A stretch of DNA of 64,000 bases from an uncultured Prevotellaceae bacterium (GCA_945865175.1 CAMBDA010000002.1:1-64000); one strand, 5' to 3'; shown: positions 52,413 to 61,654, counted from the stretch's first letter. Notes: generated by a model from the sequence alone, not told the origin. A program made the numbers and translations.

Positions 52413-53432
52413 ATGATTAGAGAAGTAAAGTTCGAATCACAAGACCGCCGTATCAAGCAGATTCTCGCTTGCTTGAACGCTCATGGAATCGCTTCCATCG
52501 AGGAAGCCAACCAAATTTGCGAAGACGCAGGTCTGGATCCCTACCAGACTTGTGAGGAGACACAGATGATCTGCTTTGAGAATGCAAAGTGGGCCTACGT
52601 AGTGGGTACTGCCATTGCACTGAAGGAGAAGGCAGAAAACGCCGTGAAGGCTGCCGAGTATATCGGTGAAGGCCTGCAGTCGTTCTGCATCCCCGGTTCC
52701 GTAGCAGACGACCGCAAGGTGGGTATCGGACACGGTGAGCTGGCTGCACGCCTGCTCTCACCCGAGACAAAGTGCTTCGCCTTCCTGGCCGGACACGAGT
52801 CGTTCGCTGCCGCTGAAGGTGCCATCAAGATTGCACAGATGGCCAACAAGTCAAGACCAGCTGACAAGCCCCTGCGCTGCATCCTCAATGGTCTGGGCAA
52901 GGACGCTGCCATGATTATCTCCCGCATCAACGGCTTCACCTATGTGCAGACAGAGTTTGACTACTTCACTGGCGAGCTGAAGGTGGTGAAGACCACTCCC
53001 TACAGCAACGGCCCCCGTGCAGCTGTCAACTGCTATGGTGCCGATGACGTACGCGAAGGCGTAGCCATCCTGTGGAAGGAAGACGTGGACGTATCTATCA
53101 CCGGTAACTCCACCAACCCCACCCGCTTCCAGCATCCTGTAGCAGGTACCTACAAGAAGGAGCGCATCCGCGCCGGCAAGCCCTACTTCAGTGTTGCTTC
53201 CGGTGGTGGCACAGGCCGCACCCTGCATCCCGACAATATGGCTGCAGGTCCTGCCAGCTACGGTATGACCGACACCCTCGGCCGCATGCACAGCGACGCT
53301 CAGTTTGCCGGTTCTTCATCTGTGCCCGCACACGTGGAGATGATGGGCTTCCTGGGCATTGGCAACAACCCCATGGTAGGCTGCTCTGTAGCCTGTGCCG
53401 TGAATGTTGACCTCGCACTGAACCACAAGTAA
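52413..53432 (+). CDS. GGGtGRT protein (conserved, unknown function)
   Basis: A 339-aa protein identified by the family-naming motif SGGGTGRTLHPDN (G264-T270). The N-terminal 60 residues carry four cysteines (C19, C36, C46, C53), the middle is glycine-rich with CILNGLGKDAAMIISRINGF, and the C-terminus has GIGNNPMVGCSVACAV. It is cytoplasmic by composition, with no signal or membrane segment. The pairing with a NifU-like scaffold suggests a metalloprotein or Fe-S-dependent enzyme, but no biochemical role is established to my knowledge. Codon use and the strong ribosome site suggest high expression. Confidence 0.88.
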   Translation: MIREVKFESQDRRIKQILACLNAHGIASIEEANQICEDAGLDPYQTCEETQMICFENAKWAYVVGTAIALKEKAENAVKAAEYIGEGLQSFCIPGSVADDRKVGIGHGELAARLLSPETKCFAFLAGHESFAAAEGAIKIAQMANKSRPADKPLRCILNGLGKDAAMIISRINGFTYVQTEFDYFTGELKVVKTTPYSNGPRAAVNCYGADDVREGVAILWKEDVDVSITGNSTNPTRFQHPVAGTYKKERIRAGKPYFSVASGGGTGRTLHPDNMAAGPASYGMTDTLGRMHSDAQFAGSSSVPAHVEMMGFLGIGNNPMVGCSVACAVNVDLALNHK

Positions 53433-53466
53433 TCAGAAAGAATACCGCATATCATTCAAATCTGAG

Positions 53467-53499
53467 GAGGGCGTTCTCCCGTAACAGGGAGACGCCCTC
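53467..53499. terminator. Strong hairpin after the GGGtGRT gene
   Basis: GAGGGCGTTCTCCC (53467-53480) pairs with GGGAGACGCCCTC (53487-53499), one bulged T and a 6-base loop. No T-tract follows, and the next ATG is 13 bases downstream, so it may be a 3'-stabilising or partial termination structure. Confidence 0.55.
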
Positions 53500-53511
53500 T
53501 GCTATTGGAAT

Positions 53512-53973
53512 ATGGAAGAAACACCTGCCCTCAACGCACACAACAAGGAGGAATACCCTCCCATGCACACGGCCGAACATATCCTCAACCAGACGATGGT
53601 GAGGATGTTTGGATGCGAGCGTTCACGTGATGCGCATATCGAAAGGAAAAAGAGCAAAATCAACTACCAGCTTCCGGCAATGCCCACAGCAGAGCAAATT
53701 GCCGAGATAGAGCGAAGGGTGAACGAGGTAATCGCCCAGGACCTGCCCGTCACATACGAGTTTGTGGAACGCAGCAGCGTGCCACAGGAAGTAAGTCTGG
53801 ACAAGCTGCCCGGCGATGCGTCGTCCACCCTACGGCTTGTGCGCATCGGCGACTACGACGTGTGTGCCTGCATAGGCCTGCATGTGTCGCACACTGCCGA
53901 GATAGGCCAGTTCCACATCAACAGCACATCCTGGCAGGACGGCCGGTTCCGTATTGTATTCAAACTGATATAG
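53512..53973 (+). CDS. AlaX-like stand-alone tRNA editing domain protein
   Basis: A 153-aa protein related to the second additional (editing) domain of alanyl- and threonyl-tRNA synthetases. Zinc-site motifs HTAEH (H19, H23) and C120-x3-H124 (CIGLHVSHTAEIG) are intact, with the usual GGTHV replaced by IGLHV. Such free-standing proteins hydrolyse mischarged tRNA (Ser-tRNA-Ala and others). Substrate class is not decidable. It is followed by the small exported protein gene after 42 bases. Confidence 0.8.
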   Translation: MEETPALNAHNKEEYPPMHTAEHILNQTMVRMFGCERSRDAHIERKKSKINYQLPAMPTAEQIAEIERRVNEVIAQDLPVTYEFVERSSVPQEVSLDKLPGDASSTLRLVRIGDYDVCACIGLHVSHTAEIGQFHINSTSWQDGRFRIVFKLI

Positions 53974-54015
53974 CCCCCTCTCCCCGCCACTCACCATTCC
54001 ATTAATTAATTGTAT

Positions 54016-54432
54016 ATGCTCTACTCCCTGCTTGCCATGCTCTTCATGGCCAACGATACGGTCACCGCCCCACGCGACAGCCTTGCACCACAGGTGGCCG
54101 ACTCGATGCGGGTGGACACGCTCAAGGAGGTGACAGTGCAAGGAGGCAGGCTGCCCTTGGAAAAAGCCATCGACAAGAACCTCCAGCAGAAAGTCCCCCT
54201 GCGTATCCCTTCGCTGGGCGAAATTCTGGAAAAGGTGGCCCCGGGAATCAACGACAAAATCACCCATCCCTTTGCCATTAAGCAACGGAAGATGGAACGC
54301 AGAAAAAAACGCACGCGCAAGATTCTGGAACACTATGACCAGGTGAAGACCTTCGACGACCTGCTTCGGGAGGCCATCCAGCGCGAAGCCCTGCTCCAAG
54401 AGGAAAAGAACGTAAAAAAAGAACAACAATGA
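54016..54432 (+). CDS. Small exported or anchored protein of unknown function
   Basis: A 138-aa protein starting with a short hydrophobic stretch ([13 protein letters not shown]), then a disordered segment with a TonB-box-like sequence [10 protein letters not shown] (about 36-45), a helix-forming region with [13 protein letters not shown] and a highly charged C-terminus ([23 protein letters not shown]). The start at 54016 is the first ATG; TTG at 54010 is also in frame. Its stop overlaps the rfbA start (ATGA), so the two are translationally coupled. I do not recognise a named family. Confidence 0.65.
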   Translation: MLYSLLAMLFMANDTVTAPRDSLAPQVADSMRVDTLKEVTVQGGRLPLEKAIDKNLQQKVPLRIPSLGEILEKVAPGINDKITHPFAIKQRKMERRKKRTRKILEHYDQVKTFDDLLREAIQREALLQEEKNVKKEQQ

Positions 54433-55334
54433 AAGGTATCGTATTAGCCGGTGGTAGCGGCACAAGGCTCTACCCCATCACCAAGGGAATCAGCAAACAG
54501 CTGATGCCCATCTATGACAAGCCAATGGTATATTACCCCATCAGCGTGCTCATGCTGGCAGGAATAAGGGAAATACTGATTATTTCCACACCATTCGACC
54601 TGCCCGGATTCAAGCGGCTCCTGGGTGACGGTAGCGACTATGGTGTTAAGTTTGAATACGCTGAGCAACCATCGCCCGACGGTCTGGCACAGGCCTTTAC
54701 CATCGGAGCCGACTTTATCGGAGACGATGCCGTATGCCTCGTGCTGGGCGACAACATCTTCCATGGTGCCGGCTTCACCGGGATGCTGAAGGAAGCGGTC
54801 CGCGCAGCTGAACAGGACCATAAGGCCACCGTCTTCGGCTACTGGGTAAACGATCCCGAGCGATACGGTGTGGCAGAGTTTGACCGCGATGGCAACTGTC
54901 TGAGCATCGAGGAGAAACCGGCCAAGCCCAGGAGCAACTATGCCGTAGTGGGCCTCTATTTTTATCCAAACAAGGTGGTCAGCGTGGCCCGTCAAATCAA
55001 ACCCTCCGCACGCGGCGAATACGAGATTACCACCGTCAACCAGCGTTTCCTGGAAGACGGGGAACTGAAGGTACAGACGCTGGGACGCGGATTTGCATGG
55101 CTCGACACCGGGACACACGACTCGCTGAGCGAGGCCAGCACCTACATCGAAGTGCTGGAGAAGCGTCAGGGCCTGAAGGTGGGATGCCTCGAAGGCATTG
55201 CCTTCCGAAAGGGGTGGATTGACGAGAACAGAATGCGCGAACTGGCACAACCCATGATAAAGAACCAGTACGGACAGTATCTGCTCAAAGTGATAGACGA
55301 ACTCAAGAACAGTCACAACCCTAACCTCTACTAA
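54429..55334 (+). CDS. rfbA: Glucose-1-phosphate thymidylyltransferase
   Basis: A 301-aa RmlA-type enzyme making dTDP-glucose from dTTP and glucose-1-phosphate, the entry to dTDP-rhamnose and related sugars. The nucleotide motif [20 protein letters not shown] is at residues 4-23, the magnesium Asp in LGDNIFHG at about 110, and [19 protein letters not shown] is diagnostic. Full length. The usual rfbB, rfbC and rfbD companions are not in the window. It is coupled to the upstream small gene (ATGA) and three bases from the fusion gene. Confidence 0.97.
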   Translation: MKGIVLAGGSGTRLYPITKGISKQLMPIYDKPMVYYPISVLMLAGIREILIISTPFDLPGFKRLLGDGSDYGVKFEYAEQPSPDGLAQAFTIGADFIGDDAVCLVLGDNIFHGAGFTGMLKEAVRAAEQDHKATVFGYWVNDPERYGVAEFDRDGNCLSIEEKPAKPRSNYAVVGLYFYPNKVVSVARQIKPSARGEYEITTVNQRFLEDGELKVQTLGRGFAWLDTGTHDSLSEASTYIEVLEKRQGLKVGCLEGIAFRKGWIDENRMRELAQPMIKNQYGQYLLKVIDELKNSHNPNLY

Positions 55335-55337
55335 GCC

Positions 55338-57164
55338 ATGCAAGCAATTATCCTGGCCGCCGGAATGGGCAAACGCCTGGGCGAATACACCCGCAACAAC
55401 ACCAAGTGTATGGTCCCTGTCAACGGCACTCCCCTCATCGACCGGATGCTCAAGCATCTGTCGGCCCTTCACCTGGGCCGCATCGTCATCGTGGTAGGAT
55501 ACGAGGGGCATAAGCTGATGGAATACCTGGGTCCTGACTATCAGGGCACACCCATCGAGTATGTGGAGAATCCCATCTACGACAAGACCAACAACATCTA
55601 CTCACTGGCACTGGCCAAGGAGAAGATGCAGGAAGACGACACCCTGCTCCTGGAGAGCGACCTCATCTTCGACCCACGCATGCTCCAGCTGCTCATCGAC
55701 AACGAAGCGCCCAACCTTGCGCTGGTAGCCAAGTACGAGACCTGGATGGACGGCACGATGGTACGCATCGATGATGAGAACAACATCGTAGACTTCATCA
55801 CCAAGGCCGCCTTTGATTACAGGCACGTGGACGAATACTACAAGACGGTAAACATCTACAAGTTCTCCCGCTCCTTTGCCTGCCACAAATATATCCCCTT
55901 CCTGGAAGCCTACACCAAGGCCGTGGGCAACAATGAATACTATGAGAACGTGTTGCGTATCATCTCCTTCCTCAACAGCCACGACCTCAAGGCGCTCCCC
56001 GTGGGCGACCTCAGATGGTATGAAATCGATGACAAGCAGGACCTCGACATTGCAGAGGCACTCTTTGCCGAGGACGGAGACGTCATACGCAAGTACTACG
56101 GCCGCTATGGCGGTTTCTGGCGCTTCCCCAAGATGCTTGACTATTGCTACCTCGTGAATCCCTACTTCGGTGAGTCGCGCATCGTGGACGAGCTGGAAGC
56201 CAATTTCCGCACGCTCCTGGCCGAGTACCCGTCGGGCATGAAGGTGAACACGCTTCTGGCCAGCAAGTGCTGGGGAGTGAGCGAGGACTATGTGATACCA
56301 GGCAATGGCGCGGCCGAGCTCATCAAGGTGCTTATGGAACATCTGCCCGGCACGCTGGGCATCACCCGCCCCACCTTTGAGGAATACCCCAACCGACGTC
56401 CACAGAACACGCTTGTCACCTTTATCCCCCAAAAAGAGGACTACCGCTATACGGCCGATGACCTGATGGCCTTCTTCGGTGCCCATCCCGCGGAGAACCT
56501 GCTGCTCATCAATCCCGACAATCCCTCCGGAAACTTCATCCCGATGAAGGACATCCTGCGGCTGGCAGCCTGGTGTGAGGAGGCCGGCACCCGGTTGATT
56601 GTGGACGAGAGCTTTGTGGACTTCAGCGTTGGCTATGCCGGCAACACATTGCTCCATGACTCCATTCTGGAAGCCTATCCCCATTTGGTGGTGATGAAGA
56701 GCATTTCCAAGAGCTATGGCGTGCCGGGTCTCCGGCTGGGCATCCTGTGCAGCAGCGACCGCCAGCTGGTGGCCAGCATGAAGAAGGAGGTGAGCATCTG
56801 GAACATCAACAGCTTTGCCGAGTTCTTCATGCAGATTTTCAACAAATACGAGAAGGACTACCAGAAGGCATGCGACAGGTTCATTGCCGAGCGCAACGAT
56901 TTCGAACAGAAGCTCCGCAGCATTCCCTTCCTCCATGTGATGCCCTCCCAGGCCAACTATTTCCTGTGCGAGGTGCTGCCACCCTTCCATGCAAGGTCAA
57001 TTGTCATCAAACTGCTCCGGAAATACAATATCCTCACGCGCGACTGCTCCGACAAATCGGGCTTCGATGGCAAGCAGTACATGCGTCTGGCCGTGCGCAA
57101 CCATGCCGACAACACACGCCTTGTAGAGGCACTCAAAGGCCTCGGAAAGGAGGGCATGATATGA
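55338..57164 (+). CDS. Nucleotidyltransferase-aminotransferase fusion
   Basis: A 608-aa two-domain enzyme. Residues 1 to about 240 are a sugar/choline-phosphate-type NTP transferase: ILAAGMGKRLGEYTRNNTKC (4-23) and an Asp in LLESDLIFDP (about 96-105). Residues about 265-608 are a fold-type I aminotransferase of the HisC/CobD class with LINPDNPSGNF, DESFVDF and the PLP lysine K458 in SISKSYGVPG. The first domain resembles CTP:phosphocholine/aminoethylphosphonate cytidylyltransferases, so the enzyme may make and activate an aminoalkyl phosphate or phosphonate head group for surface polysaccharide. Its stop overlaps the rhamnosidase start. Confidence 0.85.
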   Translation: MQAIILAAGMGKRLGEYTRNNTKCMVPVNGTPLIDRMLKHLSALHLGRIVIVVGYEGHKLMEYLGPDYQGTPIEYVENPIYDKTNNIYSLALAKEKMQEDDTLLLESDLIFDPRMLQLLIDNEAPNLALVAKYETWMDGTMVRIDDENNIVDFITKAAFDYRHVDEYYKTVNIYKFSRSFACHKYIPFLEAYTKAVGNNEYYENVLRIISFLNSHDLKALPVGDLRWYEIDDKQDLDIAEALFAEDGDVIRKYYGRYGGFWRFPKMLDYCYLVNPYFGESRIVDELEANFRTLLAEYPSGMKVNTLLASKCWGVSEDYVIPGNGAAELIKVLMEHLPGTLGITRPTFEEYPNRRPQNTLVTFIPQKEDYRYTADDLMAFFGAHPAENLLLINPDNPSGNFIPMKDILRLAAWCEEAGTRLIVDESFVDFSVGYAGNTLLHDSILEAYPHLVVMKSISKSYGVPGLRLGILCSSDRQLVASMKKEVSIWNINSFAEFFMQIFNKYEKDYQKACDRFIAERNDFEQKLRSIPFLHVMPSQANYFLCEVLPPFHARSIVIKLLRKYNILTRDCSDKSGFDGKQYMRLAVRNHADNTRLVEALKGLGKEGMI

Positions 57165-60100
57165 GAGGGCAAATGATGCGCCGCGTCCTTATAGGTACAC
57201 TTCTACTGTTTCTTCCCATTCCGTCCTGGCCGCAGCCTTCCATTGCACCTTCAGCAGAAGAGGTGGGCGCGCCCTTCTCGCCCGCCGACGAAACATCCTT
57301 CCTGCATCCATCCGCTCTCTACCATCCCGAGACGTGGTTCCACTTCATTGGAGGGAACGTGTCGAAGGAAGGTATTGTGGCCGACCTGGAAGCCATCAAG
57401 CAAGCCGGGTTCTCCGGATTCCAATGGTTCCACGGTCACTTTGGCGGACAATGGCCTGCCACCAACCAGCAAATCAAGGCACTTACGCCGGAATGGGAAG
57501 AAATGGTGTCCTTTATGGGCAACAAGGCAAAGGAACTGGGATTGAGGCTCACCGTGCAGACTTGTCCGGGATGGGCCATGGCCGGGGGTCCATGGATTAC
57601 ACCAGAGAACGCCATGCGCGAACTGGTGTGGAGCAGGACAGACATTGCGGGCAACGCCGACGGACCCCACACGCTGCCCATGCCCCAACCCTCTCAAGAG
57701 GAGTGGCGCAATTATCAGGACGTGGCGGTGGTGGCTTTCCCCACACCCGCTGGTGATACGTCAGGCATACTGCTGCCCGAGGTGGTGGAGAGCAGTTCGT
57801 CCCTCGATTGGAACGCCTGCCTCAGGAACCAGCTCAGCCATCCCATCCAGCTGCCAGCGGGCAGTGTCCACACCATCCGTTTCCGCCTTCCTGCAGGACA
57901 GACAATCCGCACCCTGGAGCTGCCCAGCATCAATTCGTGGCGGCACGAATGGGTGTTCCAGCCCGATGTGCATCTGCGCCTGACCGCAAGCAAGGAGAAG
58001 CAGGAGAAGATTCTGGTCGACCTGGATGCTCCGATGTGCAACTGGCAGGACAACTCTGAACTGGTGCTGGCCTGCAACGAAGTGCCTCAGGCAGACCATT
58101 ATACCCTCACCATCAGCAATGCCCACGGTATGAATCTCCAATACGTGAAGTTCTACTCTGCCGCCCGCAAGAACAGCTGGAGAGCAGAGGCCGGATGGAC
58201 CCTGATGGGGAAAATCCAGCTGCCCGACGGCTTCCGACAGGACCAGAATGCCTATATCCGCAAGGACGAAATCATTGACCTGTCCGGGCGGATGACACCC
58301 GACGGACAACTGACCTGGAAGGCACCAAAGGACAGGAAATGGACGGTTCTACGCATTGGCCACGTCAATAGCGGCCGCAAGAACGGGCCTGCACCAAAGG
58401 AGGCCACCGGCTGGGAGTGTGACAAACTGGATGTCAAGGGTGCCCATCAGCAATTCGCCGGATATGTGGGCCATCTCCATGATGTGCCGCTTCGCGACTG
58501 CCCACCGCAAGGGATGCTTATGGACAGTTGGGAATGCAGCACCCAAACGTGGACCTGGCAGATGGAGGAGATGTTTCGCCAGCACACAGGATATGCCCTG
58601 CGGCAATGGTTCCCCGCACTGATGGGCTACGTGGTGGACAACCCGGAGACCACCAGCCGTTTCCTGCTCGACTGGCGCCGGACACTGGGCGACCTGTACG
58701 TTGAGAACTTCTTCCGCCGGATGACCGACCTGGCACATGAGAAGGGCATGGAGGTGCAATACGAGACGGCCGCAGGCGACGTATTGCCCATTGATGCCAT
58801 CGAGTACCACAAGCATGCCGACGTGCCCATGTGTGAATTCTGGCAACCATTCGAGGACGGATTTGTGGGCGATGCCAACTTCAAGCCCATCTACCCCACC
58901 GCCTCTGCTGCACATCTCTACGGCAAGACTCGCGTGGCTGCCGAAGCACTCACCAGTTTCCATCTCACATGGGACGAACACTGGCAGATGCTGAAGGACG
59001 TGATTCACTACAACATGTCCATGGGCGCCACCCACTGTGTCTTCCACACCTATACCCACAACCCGCAAGTGGGATTCCTACCACCAGGCACCAGCTTCGG
59101 CAACAACATCGGCACTCCCTTCCTCAGAGGGCAGACATGGTGGAAGTACATGCCCCACTTCACAACCTACCTCGCACGCATGAATTATATGCTGGAACGG
59201 GGTAAACCCGTGGCTGATGTGCTGTGGTACCTGGGGGACGAAATCAACCACCGCCCCAACCAGCACGCACCCTTCCCCGAAGGGTATAAGTTCGACTACT
59301 GCAATCCCGACATCCTGCTTCATCGCATCCAGGTGAAGGACAGCACCCTGCAGACACCTGAAGGACTGTCCTACCGGCTGCTGTGGATGCCCGACACAGA
59401 GCGCATGCTGCCCGAGACACTGGAGCGTATGCTTGAGCTCCTCCGTCAGGGGGCAAGGATTGTCTGCCAACGACCCGCTTCCCCTGCCACCCTACAAGGC
59501 GGGCACAAGACACAGAAACGATTCGACAAGGCCTGCCAGGCCATTTTCGGCAATTCCCGCCAAGGCATACGCAAGGTGGGAAAGGGTGCTATCGCCATCG
59601 GCATGACCCTGGAGGAAGCACTCCGCGCCTTTGCCATTCGGCCGGACGTGATGTGTGAAGGAGGAAACGTGCAATGGTTCCACCGTGCCACCGAGGGTGC
59701 CGACTGGTATCTCGTCACAGCACCGGCGAAGGGACAGTTCCAGGGAGACGTTCTGTTCCGAAACGACGGTGAGGTGGAGCGCTGGGACATGCGTGACGGA
59801 TCCATCCACAAGATGCACGCGTCAGCAACCAACGGCTATACCAAGGTGCCCCTACAGCTGCATCCTGCCGAGGCCTATTTCATTGTGTTCAGGCGGAGCG
59901 GTGACTCTCATGCCACGCCCCTGCGCCACCCCAACGAGGGAAAGACCATAGCGCTCGACCATTCATGGCAGGTAGCTTTCCCCAATGGCTGGGGTGCCCC
60001 TGCACGCCTGCAAACCGATACGCTCAAGGCATGGAAAGACCTGCAATTAGGCACTGAGGGACGCGCTTTCTCCGGCACTGCCACCTACACGCACCACTTG

Positions 60101-60415
60101 CAGCTCGACACCTTCAATCCACAAGCCTATTATGTGCTGGACCTCGGGAAGGTAGACATGATAGCCGAAGTGCGCATCAACGGGCAGCAGGCCGGCGTAC
60201 TATGGGCTGCACCTTACGTCCTGCCCATCTCCCAATGGCTGCGAAAGGGCCGGAATGAGATAGAGATTGATGTGACAAGCACATGGTTCAACCGTCTTGT
60301 CTACGATGCCGCACTGCCCGAAGCTGCGCGCAAGACCTGGACCATCGGTTCACCCTCAAAAGACGAACCTCTACGGGAATCAGGCCTAATGGGACCCGTT
60401 GTCATCAGGTACTAG
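57161..60415 (+). CDS. GH106 alpha-L-rhamnosidase
   Basis: A 1084-aa exported enzyme with a signal peptide (1-25). The GH106 pattern is visible from the first domain: PETWFHFIGGNVSKEGIVADL, FQWFHGHFGGQW, RLTVQTCPGWAMAGGPW, then DSWECSTQTWTWQMEEMF (about 447-464), with beta-sandwich domains toward the C-terminus (ITEVRINGQQAG-like at about 1003-1015 and DVTSTWFNRL). It releases alpha-linked L-rhamnose from plant or microbial glycans. The start at 57161 overlaps the preceding stop (ATGA). A start at 57173 is also possible. Placement after rfbA and the fusion gene is unusual for a catabolic enzyme. Confidence 0.88.
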   Translation: MRGQMMRRVLIGTLLLFLPIPSWPQPSIAPSAEEVGAPFSPADETSFLHPSALYHPETWFHFIGGNVSKEGIVADLEAIKQAGFSGFQWFHGHFGGQWPATNQQIKALTPEWEEMVSFMGNKAKELGLRLTVQTCPGWAMAGGPWITPENAMRELVWSRTDIAGNADGPHTLPMPQPSQEEWRNYQDVAVVAFPTPAGDTSGILLPEVVESSSSLDWNACLRNQLSHPIQLPAGSVHTIRFRLPAGQTIRTLELPSINSWRHEWVFQPDVHLRLTASKEKQEKILVDLDAPMCNWQDNSELVLACNEVPQADHYTLTISNAHGMNLQYVKFYSAARKNSWRAEAGWTLMGKIQLPDGFRQDQNAYIRKDEIIDLSGRMTPDGQLTWKAPKDRKWTVLRIGHVNSGRKNGPAPKEATGWECDKLDVKGAHQQFAGYVGHLHDVPLRDCPPQGMLMDSWECSTQTWTWQMEEMFRQHTGYALRQWFPALMGYVVDNPETTSRFLLDWRRTLGDLYVENFFRRMTDLAHEKGMEVQYETAAGDVLPIDAIEYHKHADVPMCEFWQPFEDGFVGDANFKPIYPTASAAHLYGKTRVAAEALTSFHLTWDEHWQMLKDVIHYNMSMGATHCVFHTYTHNPQVGFLPPGTSFGNNIGTPFLRGQTWWKYMPHFTTYLARMNYMLERGKPVADVLWYLGDEINHRPNQHAPFPEGYKFDYCNPDILLHRIQVKDSTLQTPEGLSYRLLWMPDTERMLPETLERMLELLRQGARIVCQRPASPATLQGGHKTQKRFDKACQAIFGNSRQGIRKVGKGAIAIGMTLEEALRAFAIRPDVMCEGGNVQWFHRATEGADWYLVTAPAKGQFQGDVLFRNDGEVERWDMRDGSIHKMHASATNGYTKVPLQLHPAEAYFIVFRRSGDSHATPLRHPNEGKTIALDHSWQVAFPNGWGAPARLQTDTLKAWKDLQLGTEGRAFSGTATYTHHLQLDTFNPQAYYVLDLGKVDMIAEVRINGQQAGVLWAAPYVLPISQWLRKGRNEIEIDVTSTWFNRLVYDAALPEAARKTWTIGSPSKDEPLRESGLMGPVVIRY

Positions 60416-60441
60416 TATTACAAATAGGCATACATATATAT

Positions 60442-61374
60442 ATGATTACCAAGACAGACCAACAGCAAGTCTCACCGGAGTCCTCGCGGGAGAAACGCAT
60501 CTATGCAACCACCCTAATCGGGTCGGCAGTGAATCTCTTGCTCACAGCAGGCAAGATTGTTGCAGGCGTGCTGGGCCAGAGTGGAGCCATGATGGCCGAC
60601 GGCCTGCATTCGCTCTCCGACCTTGTATCCGACTTCATCGTCCTCGCCCTGATAAAGGTGTCCTCCAAGAAGCAGGATGCCGACCACAACTATGGGCATG
60701 GCAAATATGAGACAATGGCGGCCGTGTGTATTGGCATACTGTTGCTGTTTGTCAGCATCGAGCTGCTGAGCACAGGCTGCGCACAAATTTACAAGGTCAT
60801 CAAGGGTGAACCGCTGGCTGCACCCAGCGCAATAGCCCTCTGGGCAGCCCTCATCTCCATTGCAAGCAAGGAAGCGCTATACCAGTATACAGTACGGGTG
60901 GGCCACCAGGTGAAAAGCAATGCCGTGATTGCCAACGCATGGCACCACCGCACGGATGCCCTCTCGTCCGTATGCTCTGCCATAGGCATAGGCTGTGCCA
61001 TCCTGTTTGGCGGGTTCTGGACTATCCTCGACCCAATAGCCTGCTGTGGCATAAGCCTGTTCATCCTCTACATTGCCTTCCAGATGATGCTGCCTGCCCT
61101 CAAGGAACTGCTGGAGGTATCGCTTCCTCTTGAGATGGAGCAGCAGATACTGCAGATTGCCCGTCAGGTGGAAGGCGTGGAGGACATACATGCGCTGAAG
61201 ACACGGCGAAACGGACCCAGCATTATCATAGAAGCCCACCTCGTGGTGTCTCCGTTCATCACCATTGTGGAAGGCCACAATATAGCCTCCAAAGTAGAAC
61301 GGCGGCTGAAGGAAGAGTTTGGGCCCGAAGTGCAGGTAGGCATACACATAGAGCCCTATATCAATGCGGAGTGA
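60442..61374 (+). CDS. Cation diffusion facilitator transporter
   Basis: A 310-aa inner-membrane exporter of Zn2+, Fe2+, Co2+ or Mn2+. The metal-site residues are in place: D53, H56 and D60 in DGLHSLSD (helix 2) and HHRTD (about 171-175, helix 5), then the characteristic DADHNYGHGKYE loop. The C-terminal cytoplasmic ferredoxin-like domain (about 215-310) includes HALKTRRNGP and ends IHIEPYINAE. The start at 60442 is the first ATG past the rhamnosidase stop. It probably ends the operon, followed by a terminator. Confidence 0.94.
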   Translation: MITKTDQQQVSPESSREKRIYATTLIGSAVNLLLTAGKIVAGVLGQSGAMMADGLHSLSDLVSDFIVLALIKVSSKKQDADHNYGHGKYETMAAVCIGILLLFVSIELLSTGCAQIYKVIKGEPLAAPSAIALWAALISIASKEALYQYTVRVGHQVKSNAVIANAWHHRTDALSSVCSAIGIGCAILFGGFWTILDPIACCGISLFILYIAFQMMLPALKELLEVSLPLEMEQQILQIARQVEGVEDIHALKTRRNGPSIIIEAHLVVSPFITIVEGHNIASKVERRLKEEFGPEVQVGIHIEPYINAE

Positions 61375-61432
61375 ATAGTGCTTTGCCCCTCCCGGAAGTA
61401 ATGTTTTTTCCGCCCATCCCTATTGGCCCGTT

Positions 61433-61484
61433 TTTGTTCCCCAGTTGGCTAACATTTGCTGCCCAACTGGGGAACAAATTTTTT
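61433..61484 (+). terminator. Strong terminator with an alternative competing hairpin
   Basis: TTTGTTCCCCAGTTGG (61433-61448) pairs perfectly over 16 bp with 61463-61478, and six T residues follow: a textbook plus-strand terminator for the CDF gene. The middle segment (61455-61470) can instead pair over 15 of 16 bases with CCAGTTAGGCAGCAAA (61485-61500), so two exclusive structures are possible. Confidence 0.85.
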
Positions 61485-61570
61485 CCAGTTAGGCAGCAAA
61501 CGAGGGGAAATCTCCTACGTCGTGCGCGTCCATATAATAGTTTCTATCTGCTAAGGTCATAGACTTTAAA

Positions 61571-61639
61571 GCTGAAAGATTAATAACCTTAGTGCTGAAA
61601 GATTAATAACCCTCATGCCGAAAGATTAATAACCTTATC
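61571..61639. repeat. Three tandem 23-bp direct repeats
   Basis: Units start at 61571, 61594 and 61617, each with the core GAAAGATTAATAACC. The first 18 bases of each are nearly identical (GCTG or GCCG start; CCT or CCC end), while the last five vary. They sit 16 bases downstream of the BASS transporter stop (minus strand) and after the terminator region. Every repeat contains ATTAAT. Confidence 0.8.
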
Positions 61640-61654
61640 CTTGCCAAGACTATA

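Noticed and set aside
52424-52446. tRNA T-loop-like GTTCGAATC
   Set aside because: Lies in the reading frame of the GGGtGRT gene (KFESQ) and no cloverleaf forms around it.
56747-57160. Upstream extension of the GH106 frame by 138 codons
   Set aside because: Lies inside the aminotransferase domain of the preceding gene; the ATG at 57161 gives a good signal peptide.
61371-61562. 63-codon frame after the CDF gene
   Set aside because: It starts at a GTG inside the CDF stop region and runs through the terminator hairpin; composition is not protein-like.
61571-61639. CRISPR array
   Set aside because: The 23-bp units are tandem with no spacers and no cas genes are present.
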